From: Aldehydirespirator sp965248735
GTDB taxonomy: Bacteria; Actinomycetota; Acidimicrobiia; Acidimicrobiales; Aldehydirespiratoraceae
Direction of reading: 5' to 3'
DNA length: 64,000 bases
Assembly: GCA_965248735.1 (NCBI GenBank)
Contig: OZ252146.1
Span: forward strand, 1,674,001 to 1,738,000
The notes beneath the pieces were generated by a model. The model was not told where the DNA came from. It did not search any database and saw only the letters and a list, made by a program, of their open reading frames with translations. The position numbers and the translations under genes are program-made. Each line of letters starts with the position of its first letter. Positions within the stretch are counted from its first letter, which is position 1. Positions 17,979-26,812 of this stretch are shown here, piece by piece.

Positions 17979-19514
17979 GTGGATGCACCCCCGAGGGCGC
18001 TCATCTCTGTCTACGACAAAGCGGGCGTGGCAGAGTTCGCCGCTGGTCTGGTCGACCTGGGCTGGGAGCTGATAGCCAGCGCGGGCACGGCTCGGACGAT
18101 CGCCGATGCGGGCCTGCCCGTGGTCGATGCAGCCGATTACACCGGCTCGCCGACGATGCTTGGGCACCGGGTGGTCACCTTGCATCCCCGCATCCACGGT
18201 GGGATCCTCGCCGATCGGGACGACCCCACCCATGGGGTCGACCTCGAGGCCAACCGGATCGACCCCGTCGACTTGGTGGTCGTGAGCCTGTACCCGTTCG
18301 AGGCCTCGCCCGGTATCGAGACGATCGACATTGGCGGCCCCGCGATGCTGCGGGCCGCAGCCAAGAACCATGCCCATGTTGGCGTGGTGGTGGACCCGGG
18401 CGACTATCCGGCGGTGCTGGAGGAGATGCGCGGACACGGAGCGCTATCAGAAGCCACCAGGCGCAGCCTGGCCCGAAAGGCCTTCGCCCACAGCGCGGCG
18501 TACGAGGCCGCGATCGCCAGCTGGTTTGACGCCGAGACAGATTCGGACGAGCCCGGCCTGCCTGCGACGATACGGCTGGACCTCGAGCGGGCCGGGGTGC
18601 TGCGCTACGGCGAAAACCCCCACCAGCGGGGCGCCCGCTACCGGCGGCGAGGGAGTAAGGGCTTCTTCGACAGCGTGGTGCGGCGCGCTGGCCCCGAGCT
18701 GAGCTACCTCAACCTGATGGACGCGGAGGCGGCCTGGCGCCTGGCTCACAGCCTGGGCGACGGACCCGCCGCGGTGATCATCAAGCACGCCAACCCCTGC
18801 GGGGCTGCCGTCGCGGACAGCCTGGTAACCGCGTACTCGCGGGCGTTCGACTGCGACTCCCGCAGCGCCTTTGGGGGCGTGGTGGCTACCAACGCCGTCA
18901 TCGACACGGCCACGGCCGAGGCCATGGTGGCCGCGGCCCAGGCCGACGTGATGATCGCCCCCGGCTACGCGGAGGGTGTGATCGAGCGCCTAGAGGCCCG
19001 CCGAGCCAACACCCGCTTGCTGGAGGCGTCCGCCGACGTCGCCAAAGAGCCTGCGTGGGAGCTGCGCAGCCTCGGATCGGGCGACGACTTCTTGGTGCAG
19101 AGCATCCGCTGGCTGGCATCGGACCCAGCCGGCTGGCAAGTGGTGACGGTCCGGGAGCCCACCGACGCCGAGCTAGCCGACGCGGTCTTCGCTTGGCGGG
19201 TCTGCGCCCATGTGAGCTCCAACGCGGTCGCGCTGGCCCGCGACGGGGTGGCCTGGGGCATCGGCGCCGGCCAGCAGAACCGGGTCGAGGCCGGCCAGCT
19301 GGCCGCGGCCAAGGCCGCAGGCCGGGCCGCGGGCGGCGCCTGCGCCAGCGACGGCTTCTACCCGTTCGGTGACGGCATCCACGCCGCGGCCGACGCCGGC
19401 GCCGCGGTGGTCGTCCAGCCCGGCGGGTCAATCAACGATGCGGCTGTCATAGCCGCGGCCGACGAGCGCAACATCGCAATGCTCTTCACCGGAGAACGCC
19501 AGTTCCGCCACTGA
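17979..19514 (+). CDS. purH: bifunctional AICAR transformylase / IMP cyclohydrolase
   Basis: 511 residues; catalyses the last two steps of de novo IMP synthesis. The N-terminal cyclohydrolase (MGS-like) domain starts RALISVYDKAGVAEFA and has LHPRIHGGILADR. The C-terminal transformylase domain has LRYGENPHQRG, the KHANPCGAA catalytic segment and the terminal SDGFYPFGDGIH and VVQPGGSINDAAVIAAAD. Length is typical. It is convergent with the next gene, 12 bp away. Confidence 0.97.
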   Translation: MDAPPRALISVYDKAGVAEFAAGLVDLGWELIASAGTARTIADAGLPVVDAADYTGSPTMLGHRVVTLHPRIHGGILADRDDPTHGVDLEANRIDPVDLVVVSLYPFEASPGIETIDIGGPAMLRAAAKNHAHVGVVVDPGDYPAVLEEMRGHGALSEATRRSLARKAFAHSAAYEAAIASWFDAETDSDEPGLPATIRLDLERAGVLRYGENPHQRGARYRRRGSKGFFDSVVRRAGPELSYLNLMDAEAAWRLAHSLGDGPAAVIIKHANPCGAAVADSLVTAYSRAFDCDSRSAFGGVVATNAVIDTATAEAMVAAAQADVMIAPGYAEGVIERLEARRANTRLLEASADVAKEPAWELRSLGSGDDFLVQSIRWLASDPAGWQVVTVREPTDAELADAVFAWRVCAHVSSNAVALARDGVAWGIGAGQQNRVEAGQLAAAKAAGRAAGGACASDGFYPFGDGIHAAADAGAAVVVQPGGSINDAAVIAAADERNIAMLFTGERQFRH

Positions 19515-19526
19515 CTTGAGGCGCGC

Positions 19527-20516
19527 CTAGCCGGCGCGGCGGCGGGTGCGGCGGCGGGCTAGGCGGTCCTCGGTTCCCGGCCCCGCCGGTGTCGGCGACT
19601 CGATGTCGGGCGGGGGCTCGTCGCCTCGCAGAACGGCCACGATCTTGGCGGTGTGGGCCGGGGTGCTGCCGCAGCAGCTGCCGATCACGGTCACGCCTGC
19701 GCCCCGGGCCCGGTGGGCGTGGGCGGCCAGCACCTCGGGGGTGCCGTCGTAGACAAGGTTGTCGCCGCTCCACACCGGCACGCCCGCGTTGGGCTTGGAG
19801 ATCGCCGGCGTGCCCGGCGAGGCGGCCGCGATAGCGACCACGGCCGCCTCGGTGTCGGCGACGTTGTTGCCGCAGTTGGCGCCCATCGCGGCCAGGCCCA
19901 GCCCGCCCAGCCGATCAGCCAACTCGACGCCGGTCACACCCATCATGGTGCGCCCGGCGGTGTCGAAGCTCATGGTCGCGGCGATGGGAAGGTCGCACGC
20001 GGCGCGTGCCCCCCGCACCGCGGCCTCCAGCTCGTCGAGGTCGCTCATGGTCTCGATCCACAGCACGTCCGCGCCGCCCGCGGCCAGCCCCGCGGCCTGC
20101 TCGGCGAACGCGGCCTCGCAGGCCGCGGCCGACATGTTGCCCATCGGCTCGAGCAGCTCGCCGGTCGGCCCCATCGAGCCGGCCACCAGCACCGGCCGGC
20201 CCGCCCGCTCGGCCTCGGCGTCGGCTTCGATGCGGGCGATGCGGGCCGCAGCCTCGTTCAGTTCCGCCACCCGGTCTTGCATGCGATGCAGAGCCAAGCG
20301 GAACGAGGTCCCCCCAAAGCTGTTGGTGATCACTAGGTCGGCGCCGGCCCGCAGGTAGGAGCGGTGGATGGCCCGGACCTCAGCGTCGTGATGCACGTTC
20401 CAGGCCTCGGGGGGATCGCCGGCGCTGAGGCCGACCGCGAAGAGTTGGGTGCCCATGGCCCCGTCGGCCACGACATAGCCCTTGGCCTCCAAGATCTCGT
20501 CGATGGAGGCGGTCAT
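19527..20516 (-). CDS. homocysteine S-methyltransferase family protein
   Basis: 329 residues from the ATG at 20516. TIM-barrel zinc methyltransferase of the betaine-homocysteine or S-methylmethionine type. It opens YVVADGAMGTQLF and has ITNSFGGTSFRL. The zinc ligands are the Cys of GANCGNN and the Cys pair of GSCCGSTPAHT. There is no cobalamin domain, so it resembles stand-alone BHMT/MmuM enzymes or a detached MetH N-terminal domain. The C-terminal tail is Arg-rich (RRRTRRRAG). Confidence 0.88.
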   Translation of the reverse strand: MTASIDEILEAKGYVVADGAMGTQLFAVGLSAGDPPEAWNVHHDAEVRAIHRSYLRAGADLVITNSFGGTSFRLALHRMQDRVAELNEAAARIARIEADAEAERAGRPVLVAGSMGPTGELLEPMGNMSAAACEAAFAEQAAGLAAGGADVLWIETMSDLDELEAAVRGARAACDLPIAATMSFDTAGRTMMGVTGVELADRLGGLGLAAMGANCGNNVADTEAAVVAIAAASPGTPAISKPNAGVPVWSGDNLVYDGTPEVLAAHAHRARGAGVTVIGSCCGSTPAHTAKIVAVLRGDEPPPDIESPTPAGPGTEDRLARRRTRRRAG

Positions 20517-20626
20517 GGACTCCGGTCCGGCATTGTGCAAGTCCCCTCGTCGGGTAGCGGCTCAGAGTTGGCCAACGGTTGCCACGGTAGCGTCCGATCC
20601 CGTCGGCTCGGGGGTCCCACCAGGGA

Positions 20627-20632
20627 TACCCT
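20627..20632 (+). promoter_or_regulatory. -10 box, leaderless type
   Basis: TACCCT, 7 nt before the ATG at 20640 of the TauD-family gene. Confidence 0.4.
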
Positions 20633-20639
20633 GAGAGCC

Positions 20640-21539
20640 ATGACGCTCGCTCCTGTTAGGTCCTCCGGTCTCGACTCCGGACTCCAACTTGACGTCTTTC
20701 CGGTGGCCGGGGCTCTGGGCGCCGAAGTCCGAGGCCTCGACCTCGACCGCCTCGACGAGCGGGCCGCGGCCGCGCTGCGTGAGGCCCTCGACACCCATCT
20801 CGTGCTGTTCCTGCCGGGCCTGAACCCCACCGTGGAGCAGCTGCGCGACATCGGCGCTGCATTCGGCGAGCTGGAGGTGCACCCCTATATAGACAAGGTC
20901 GACGAGGCCACCCCCGAGGTGTGCGTGCTCGACACGTCGGAGACCCCCAAGGCTGACATCTGGCACACCGACGTCACCTACAGCCAGCATCCGCCCATCG
21001 CCGCGCTGCTTCACATGGTCCAGTGCCCGCTCGCTGGCGGCGACACCATGTGGATCAACTGCTACGAGGTGTATGACTCCCTGTCGGCGCCCATGCGGGC
21101 CTTCCTGGCCGGGTTGACCTGCATCCACGACGACGGCAAGCAGGGTTCGCTCCGGGCTGAGCACCCGGTGGTGAGGGCCCACCCCGGCACCGGCCGGCGC
21201 AGCCTGTACGTCAACAAGCAGCACGGGCGGCGCATCCCGCAGCTGTCACGGCCCGAGAGCCAGGCCCTGCTGGGCTTCCTGTACCGGTGGCAGGAGCAGG
21301 TGAAGTTCAGCTGCCGGTGGCGCTGGACGCCAGGCGACGTGGCCCTGTGGGACGAGCGGGTGACGCTGCACTCGATGGTGGACGACATCGGCGAGGACGG
21401 CGGCACCCGCGTCCTGCACAGGGTGACGGTGCTGGGCGACGACCCCCAGCCACCCGCCGATGCCCCGTCCTGGGACCGCCACCGCAGCGACAAGACCGCG
21501 GCCAGCGGCTACTACGGCATGGCTGGCTTCGAGTTCTGA
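20640..21539 (+). CDS. TauD/TfdA-family 2-oxoglutarate dioxygenase
   Basis: 299 residues; Fe(II)/2-oxoglutarate dioxygenase of the taurine dioxygenase fold. The N terminus VFPVAGALGAEVRGLDLDR is typical. The iron triad is His-x-Asp in IWHTDVTYSQHPP plus the distal His in RVLHRVTVLG. The GGDTMWINCYEVYDSL segment is also conserved. The substrate (sulfonate, carnitine-like or herbicide-like) cannot be read from sequence. Leaderless-type -10 upstream. Confidence 0.9.
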   Translation: MTLAPVRSSGLDSGLQLDVFPVAGALGAEVRGLDLDRLDERAAAALREALDTHLVLFLPGLNPTVEQLRDIGAAFGELEVHPYIDKVDEATPEVCVLDTSETPKADIWHTDVTYSQHPPIAALLHMVQCPLAGGDTMWINCYEVYDSLSAPMRAFLAGLTCIHDDGKQGSLRAEHPVVRAHPGTGRRSLYVNKQHGRRIPQLSRPESQALLGFLYRWQEQVKFSCRWRWTPGDVALWDERVTLHSMVDDIGEDGGTRVLHRVTVLGDDPQPPADAPSWDRHRSDKTAASGYYGMAGFEF

Positions 21540-21660
21540 GCCGACTCAGCCGGCTGATCGCGAATAGTGGCGATATGCGCGCTGTTTCGCGATGAAACCG
21601 GCGGAACGGGCCGGCCGCGCCCCGACTGGCGCCGGCTGGGGCCCCGGAAGGCGACGGCGG

Positions 21661-21666
21661 TAGGTT
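21661..21666 (+). promoter_or_regulatory. -10 box, leaderless type
   Basis: TAGGTT, 8 nt before the GTG at 21675. Confidence 0.45.
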
Positions 21667-21674
21667 GAGCCGCC

Positions 21675-22922
21675 GTGCGATTCGGCGTCTTCTACGAGCT
21701 CCAGATGCCCCGCCCCTGGACCGCGGACTCCGAGGAGCGGCTGCTGGCCGAGGCGCTCGAGCAGGTCGAGATCGCTGACGAGGTCGGCATCGACGTGGCC
21801 TGGGCGGTCGAGCACCACTTCCTGGAGGAGTACTCGCACTGCTCGGCGCCGGAGGTGTTCCTGTCGGCCTGCGCGGCCCGCACCCAGCGCATCCGCCTCG
21901 GCCACGGCATCCGCCAGGCGCCGCCCGCCTACAACCATCCGGCCCGCACCGCCGAGTGCGTCGCCACCCTCGATGCGATCTCCGGCGGCCGGGTGGAGTT
22001 CGGCATCGGCGAGGGGGCCACCCGCCTGGAACTGGGCGGCTTCGGCATCGCTGCCAAACAGAAGCGGGCCATGAGCCTGGAGGCGGGCGAGCAGATCGCC
22101 AACATGATGGTGATGTCGCCGTACCCGGGCTTCGAGGGCGAGTTCTTCTCCATGCCGTGCCGCAACGTGATTCCCAAGCCGGTGCAGAAGCCTCATCCGC
22201 CGATGTGGATCGCCTGCACCAACCGCTCCACCATCGAGTTGGCCGCCCGTCGAGGGCTGGGTGCCCTCGCCTTCGCGTTCGTGGACCCGGCCGAGGCCCG
22301 CCACTGGGCCGATGTTTACTACGACATCATCCGCAGCGACGAGTGTGTGCCCCTGGGGCACAGCGTCAACGCCAACATCGCAGTGGTGACGGGCTTCTCG
22401 CTGCACGATGACCGCGCCGAGGCGATCCGGCGCGGCTTCGACGGGTTCCACTTCTTCGCCTACGCCCTGCGCCAGCTGGTGGTGCACCACACCATCCCGG
22501 GCCACTCGAACATCTGGGACCGCTACGAGGCCCAGCGGGGCTCGGCCCTGCAGGACGCGGTGGCCGCCGCTCTGGACGCCGGCGACGACTACTCCGACAC
22601 CATCGGCACCCCTGCCGACGCGGTCCGCTGGCTCAAGGAGGCCGAGGACGCCCGGATCGACCATGTGATCTTCCTGCAGCAGGGCGGCAACAACCGCCAC
22701 GACGACATCTGCGGAAGCCTGCGCCTGTTCGGATCAGATGTGCTGGGCCACTTCTCGGCCGGCCGCGAGGAGCGCGAGGCGGCCAAGGCTGAGGAGTTGG
22801 CCCCCTATATCGAGAAGGCCCTGGCCCGCAAGGCGTGGATGCGCCCCCTTGAGCGCCACGAGGTGCCGGTGGTGGAGGCTTCCGTCGTGCAGGCGGGGGT
22901 TCCCACCAGCACCGTCAGCTGA
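21675..22922 (+). CDS. LLM-class flavin-dependent oxidoreductase
   Basis: 415 residues, luciferase-like monooxygenase fold. N terminus FGVFYELQMPRPW, then VAWAVEHHFLEEYSHCSAPEVFL (the EHH segment of flavin monooxygenases), HGIRQAPPAYNHPARTAE and GGRVEFGIGEGATRLELGGF. Closer to FMN-type alkanal monooxygenases than the gene at 8.5 kb. GTG start with a leaderless -10. It lies upstream of a P450 and may take part in the same catabolism (inference). Confidence 0.87.
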   Translation: MRFGVFYELQMPRPWTADSEERLLAEALEQVEIADEVGIDVAWAVEHHFLEEYSHCSAPEVFLSACAARTQRIRLGHGIRQAPPAYNHPARTAECVATLDAISGGRVEFGIGEGATRLELGGFGIAAKQKRAMSLEAGEQIANMMVMSPYPGFEGEFFSMPCRNVIPKPVQKPHPPMWIACTNRSTIELAARRGLGALAFAFVDPAEARHWADVYYDIIRSDECVPLGHSVNANIAVVTGFSLHDDRAEAIRRGFDGFHFFAYALRQLVVHHTIPGHSNIWDRYEAQRGSALQDAVAAALDAGDDYSDTIGTPADAVRWLKEAEDARIDHVIFLQQGGNNRHDDICGSLRLFGSDVLGHFSAGREEREAAKAEELAPYIEKALARKAWMRPLERHEVPVVEASVVQAGVPTSTVS

Positions 22923-22967
22923 CCTAGCAAATCGGCGCTCAGTTGCGCAGGGCTGCTCCCTGAGGTA

Positions 22968-22996
22968 TCTTCCTAGGAAGACAACTTCCTGGGAAG
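22968..22996 (+). promoter_or_regulatory. tandem palindromic operators before P450
   Basis: TCTTCCTAGGAAGA (22968-22981) is a perfect 14-bp palindrome. CTTCC-TG-GGAAG (22985-22996) is a second copy of the same half-sites. Their centres are 16 bp apart. They sit about 76-104 bp before the P450 start, as expected for a TetR-like dimer pair. No regulator gene is adjacent. Confidence 0.65.
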
Positions 22997-23071
22997 ATAA
23001 ATTAGGCCACCAGCCGTCTCGACACAAGCGCTGGTGCACGACCGAGAGCCCCCCGACAGCGAGGTGCGAGC

Positions 23072-24451
23072 ATGACGATCACTGATACGCAACTGACGGG
23101 CTGTCCCGTGGACCACGGAGCAGGGCGATGCCCCGCCTCCGGCGTGGACACGTGGGACTTCGACATGTTCCAGCGCCAGGAGCACCACGACGCGCTGGCC
23201 CTGCTGCGAGAGACCGACCCCGGCATCCACTGGGTTGACGAGGGGGACAAGGGTTCCGGTTACTGGGCCATCACACGCCAGGCCCACCTCAAGGAGGTGA
23301 ACCGTCGGGCCGATGTGTTCTCGTCCAACCACAGCGGCACACAGATGCGCGATCCCAATCGGGGCGAAAGGATGTCAAGATTCTCGCGCGACCAAACGCT
23401 GATCGACATGGACTCACCCCGACACACGCGTTATCGCAAGCTCGTCAACCGGGGCTTCACCCCCCGCATGATCAGCCTGCTCGAGGACTACCTCCAGAAC
23501 CGCACCGACATCATCCTCGACCAAGTGGTGGAGAAGGGCCGCTGCGACTTCGTGCGCGAAATCTCGGCCGAGCTGCCCCTGCAGGCCATCGCCGAGATGA
23601 TGGGCATCCCCATCGAGGACCGCTCCAAGGTGTTCGACTGGACCAACGCCATGGTCGGCAGCGAGGACCCCGAGTTCGTCAAGAGCCGCGCCGACATCGA
23701 GCGGGCCGCGGCCGAGCTGTTCGGCTACTCCCACCAGCTCCAGACGGAGCGCCGCAGCACGCCCTCCGACGACATCGTCACCACGCTGCTGTCGGCCGAC
23801 ATCGACGGCGAGGCCCTCACCGAGCTCGAGTTCGACATGTTCTTCCTGATCCTGTGCGTCGGCGGCAACGAGACCACCCGCAATTCGATCACCCGGGGGA
23901 TGATGGCCTTCTTCGATTTCCCAGACCAGTGGGAGAAGTTTGTGGCCGACCCCGACCGGCACATGGAGACGGCGGTGGAGGAGATCGTGCGATGGGCCAG
24001 CCCGGTCATGTACTTCCGCCGCCAGGCCTTGTCCGACTACGAGATCGACGGGGTCAGGATCGCCGCGGGCGACAAGGTGCTCTTGTGGTACGTGGCCGCC
24101 AACCGCGATCCTCGGGCCTTCGAGGACCCGTGGCGATTCGACATTGAGCGCACACCCAACGACCACGTCGGCTTCGGTGGAGGAGGCCCGCACTTTTGCC
24201 TGGGCAACAGCCTGGCCCGCACGGAGATCCGCCTGACCTTCCGGGAGATCGCCCGGCGGATGCCCGACATCCACCTCGACGGCCAGCCCGACTACCTGCG
24301 ATCCAACTTCATCGGCGGGGTGAAGCGTCTGCCGGTGGCCTACACGCCATCGCCGTCGCACAACACCGTGCCGCTGCACCGCCTCGGGTCCGCAGCCGGC
24401 GTGTCAGGCACCGTCGGCTACGGCGGCCACGTGGAGCGCTCGGCCGTCTAG
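23072..24451 (+). CDS. cytochrome P450
   Basis: 459-residue soluble P450. The I-helix oxygen-binding segment GGNETTRNSI is near residue 269, the K-helix ExxR is EEIVRWAS, and the heme loop FGGGGPHFCLG places Cys at residue 376. The pattern resembles actinobacterial CYP125/CYP142-like enzymes acting on steroid side chains or other lipids, but the substrate is not certain. ATG start with GAGGTG upstream. No ferredoxin gene is adjacent. The C terminus carries about 30 extra residues; the last ten codons recur imperfectly 65 bp downstream. Confidence 0.93.
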   Translation: MTITDTQLTGCPVDHGAGRCPASGVDTWDFDMFQRQEHHDALALLRETDPGIHWVDEGDKGSGYWAITRQAHLKEVNRRADVFSSNHSGTQMRDPNRGERMSRFSRDQTLIDMDSPRHTRYRKLVNRGFTPRMISLLEDYLQNRTDIILDQVVEKGRCDFVREISAELPLQAIAEMMGIPIEDRSKVFDWTNAMVGSEDPEFVKSRADIERAAAELFGYSHQLQTERRSTPSDDIVTTLLSADIDGEALTELEFDMFFLILCVGGNETTRNSITRGMMAFFDFPDQWEKFVADPDRHMETAVEEIVRWASPVMYFRRQALSDYEIDGVRIAAGDKVLLWYVAANRDPRAFEDPWRFDIERTPNDHVGFGGGGPHFCLGNSLARTEIRLTFREIARRMPDIHLDGQPDYLRSNFIGGVKRLPVAYTPSPSHNTVPLHRLGSAAGVSGTVGYGGHVERSAV

Positions 24452-24529
24452 CCCGGCGCTGCCAGCGCCCAAGGCCCGTGGACTACGGCGGCCGCGTGGA
24501 GCGGTCAGCCTCAGGCTGAGCCGCACCCA

Positions 24530-25237
24530 TCAGCCTGAAGCCGCCTTCACCAGCCAGTCGAAGACAGGGTCGCGGTCGCGAGAGTCCATCATCTCGGGGT
24601 GCCACTGCACGCCCAGCCATGGCCGGTGGCGCGCCTCGATCACCTCGATGGCGCCGTCGTCGCTGTGGCCGGTGGCGTCGTAGCCGCCGGCGATCTCGTC
24701 GATGGTCTGGTGGTGAAGCGAGTTGACCTGCACCGACGGGCCGTACAGCGACGCTGCCAGCGAGCCCTCGGCGAGATCGACCCGGTGGGCGACGGAGTTG
24801 GGGGGCTGGTTGAAGCAGGCGTGGGGGGCGACGTGCTGGTGCAGCGTGCCGCCGCCGTGCACGTTGAGCACTTGGATCCCCCGGCAGATCCCCACCACGG
24901 GCATTCCGGCCTGGGCCGCGCCGTCGAGCAGGGCCATTTCGAAGGCGTCGCGGGCCGGCTCGGGCGTGAACAGATCCGCGCAAGGCTCCTGGCCGTAGCG
25001 GGCCGGGTCGATGTCGGCGCCTCCGCTCAATAGCAGCCCGTCGAGTCGGTTGGCGTAGTCGGCGGGGTCGGCGCTGCTGGGCAGGAACACCGGCAGGCCG
25101 CCGGCTGCGATCACCCCGCGGGCGTAGTCGCAGAAGTACAGGTCGACCTCCAAGCCGCGCAGGCTGTCGGGCTTGACGTTGATCTGTGCACCGGTCTTGG
25201 TGCGGCCCGAGATGCCGATCAGCGGTGCGGTCGCCAC
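24530..25237 (-). CDS. gamma-glutamyl hydrolase-like class I amidotransferase (peptidase C26)
   Basis: 235 residues, PuuD-like: predicted to cleave gamma-glutamyl bonds such as gamma-glutamyl-GABA. Starts VATAPLIGISGRT; LLLSGGADIDPARYG precedes the nucleophile in VGICRGIQVLNV, and the His/Glu pair is in GVQWHPEMM. GTG start with TACACT 7 nt upstream (leaderless type). It is divergent from the alpha/beta hydrolase, with overlapping -10 boxes in a 23-bp gap. Confidence 0.88.
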   Translation of the reverse strand: MATAPLIGISGRTKTGAQINVKPDSLRGLEVDLYFCDYARGVIAAGGLPVFLPSSADPADYANRLDGLLLSGGADIDPARYGQEPCADLFTPEPARDAFEMALLDGAAQAGMPVVGICRGIQVLNVHGGGTLHQHVAPHACFNQPPNSVAHRVDLAEGSLAASLYGPSVQVNSLHHQTIDEIAGGYDATGHSDDGAIEVIEARHRPWLGVQWHPEMMDSRDRDPVFDWLVKAASG

Positions 25238-25244
25238 GGCTGAG

Positions 25245-25254
25245 AGTGTATGTT
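25245..25254. promoter_or_regulatory. overlapping divergent -10 boxes
   Basis: TACACT (complement of 25245-25250) faces the GTG at 25237; TATGTT (25249-25254) faces the GTG at 25261. Gaps are 7 and 6 nt. Both genes would be leaderless and their initiation mutually exclusive. Confidence 0.45.
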
Positions 25255-25260
25255 CCGGCC

Positions 25261-26109
25261 GTGCCCGCGCCGTCCGTCTCCGGAGCCGCGGCCGGTGCCG
25301 TAGATGTGGACGGGCCACTGGCTTGGCGAGAGCGGGGCCGCGGCGACCCGGTGTTGTTCCTGCACGGGCTCGGCGGCTCCCGAACCTCGTGGGAGCCGCA
25401 GCTGGCCCGGCTGAGCGACGCGTTCCGTTGCATTGCATGGGACATGCCCGGCTACGGCGCTTCGGCTCCGATACAGCCCCTGACCTTCGCTGCCATCGCC
25501 GACGCGGTGGCTCGACTGCTCGACGCGGCTCGGGTGGAGCGGGCCCATCTCGTGGGCGAGTCCTTCGGCGGCATGCACGCCCTGCACGTTGCGGCGCACC
25601 ATCCTGATCGGGTCGCCCGGCTGGTGCTGGCCAACACGAGCCCCGCGTTCGGCCTCGACGGCACCGATCCCGATGCCTGGCGCGCCGCCCGACTCGCCCC
25701 ACTCGACGCAGGGCTCACCCCCGCCGACATCGCGGAAGATGTCCTGACCTCCATTGCGGGCCCCGCTCTCAGCGACGATGCCCTCACCATGCGGGCGGCA
25801 GGCTTCGCTCGCATTCCGGCAGCCGGGCTGCGAGCGGCCGTCGAGTGCCTGCCCGCCCACGACGTGCGCGAGCGGCTGGGCGCGATCGCCTCGCCCGCGC
25901 TGGTGGTGGCTGGGGGGTTCGACACCGAGACGCCGGTCGCCTACTCCCGCATCCTCGCCGACGGGCTGCAGAACGCCGAGCTGATCGTGCTGGACGGTGT
26001 GGGACATCTGGCAGTCTCGGAGGTTCCGCAGACCTTCAATCGCCTTGTGCGAGACTTCCTCGGCCGCGGTCAAGGGTTGGGACCCTCCGGCCCCAGGTGG
26101 GCGATATAG
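25261..26109 (+). CDS. alpha/beta hydrolase
   Basis: 282 residues from the GTG at 25261. The oxyanion segment LFLHGLGGSRTSWEPQ is followed by the nucleophile elbow LVGESFGGMHAL (GxSxG), an acid in AGGFDTETPV and the catalytic His in LDGVGHLAVSE. The lid region is of ordinary length. The type resembles 3-oxoadipate enol-lactonase or meta-cleavage hydrolases, but the substrate is unknown. Confidence 0.88.
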   Translation: MPAPSVSGAAAGAVDVDGPLAWRERGRGDPVLFLHGLGGSRTSWEPQLARLSDAFRCIAWDMPGYGASAPIQPLTFAAIADAVARLLDAARVERAHLVGESFGGMHALHVAAHHPDRVARLVLANTSPAFGLDGTDPDAWRAARLAPLDAGLTPADIAEDVLTSIAGPALSDDALTMRAAGFARIPAAGLRAAVECLPAHDVRERLGAIASPALVVAGGFDTETPVAYSRILADGLQNAELIVLDGVGHLAVSEVPQTFNRLVRDFLGRGQGLGPSGPRWAI

Positions 26110-26156
26110 GCCAATTCTGGTTACATCATGCTACCTAATTCTGATATCATGGGTGA

Positions 26157-26396
26157 ATGATCCGCACGCAGGTGTCGTTCTCCGAAGAGCAGGCCGAACG
26201 TCTGAGAACACACGCCGCGGCCCGGGGCGTGTCGCAAGCGGCCTTGCTTCGCCAAGCTCTCGACGCGTATCTCGACAATGACGCGCTGTCTCTGCGAGTG
26301 CAGCGAGCCCGCGAGCGGCTCGGCGCCTATCGCTCGGGTTACACCACGACGGCCGAATCCCACGATGACGTACTGAACGAAGCATTCTCTGCATGA
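26157..26396 (+). CDS. vapB: antitoxin, ribbon-helix-helix (VapB-like)
   Basis: 79 residues. The N-terminal IRTQVSFSEEQAERLRTHAAARGVS strand-helix is a ribbon-helix-helix DNA-binding fold; the C-terminal half (ESHDDVLNEAFSA) would wrap the toxin. The upstream 47 bp are AT-rich with TGATATCA palindrome and repeated AATTCTG, a likely autoregulatory site. ATGA overlap with vapC. Confidence 0.82.
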   Translation: MIRTQVSFSEEQAERLRTHAAARGVSQAALLRQALDAYLDNDALSLRVQRARERLGAYRSGYTTTAESHDDVLNEAFSA

Positions 26397-26812
26397 CCAC
26401 GCCGGTCTTTGTTGACACGTCCGCGTTGTATGCCCTCCTCGATGCGGACGACACCTGCCACTCGAAGGCGGTGTCCCGGTGGCTCCGACTGCTAGACGGG
26501 GTAGAGGCCGGCGTGTGCACGGGTGTGACCCACTACGGCGTGGTGGTCGAGAGCAGCGCGTTGGTGCAACGGCGCCTAGGCATGGCCGCGACACGGCATC
26601 TTCATGACGGCCTACTCTCGGTACTGGCCGTGGAGTGGGTGGACGAAGCGCTCCATGGACGGGCGATGACCGCGATGCTGGCCGCAGCCAGCCGGGACGT
26701 CTCCCTGGTGGACTGGACGTCCTTCGAGCTGATGCGAGAGCGGGGCATCGACCACGCCCTCGCCTTCGACTCCGACTTCGACCACCGGGGCTACGGCATG
26801 CCGTGGGAGTAG
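26393..26812 (+). CDS. vapC: PIN-domain toxin VapC
   Basis: 139 residues. PIN RNase acidic residues are visible: Asp8 in VFVDTSALYALLD, Glu in VVVESSALVQRR, Asp in DVSLVDWTSFELMRERGID and the C-terminal FDSDFDHRGY. It forms a type II toxin-antitoxin pair with VapB (4-bp overlap). Its 3' end overlaps the start of the acyl-CoA dehydrogenase gene by 10 bp. Confidence 0.88.
   Translation: MTTPVFVDTSALYALLDADDTCHSKAVSRWLRLLDGVEAGVCTGVTHYGVVVESSALVQRRLGMAATRHLHDGLLSVLAVEWVDEALHGRAMTAMLAAASRDVSLVDWTSFELMRERGIDHALAFDSDFDHRGYGMPWE

Noticed and set aside
17870..18529. 219-codon frame starting in the AT-rich patch after a good AAAGGAGGAG
   Set aside because: After 20 codons it runs through purH in another frame as an Arg/Gly-rich shadow.
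25186..25260. Longer N terminus of the alpha/beta hydrolase
   Set aside because: It would overlap the divergent amidotransferase gene and adds Arg-rich non-conserved sequence; the GTG at 25261 with a -10 fits better.
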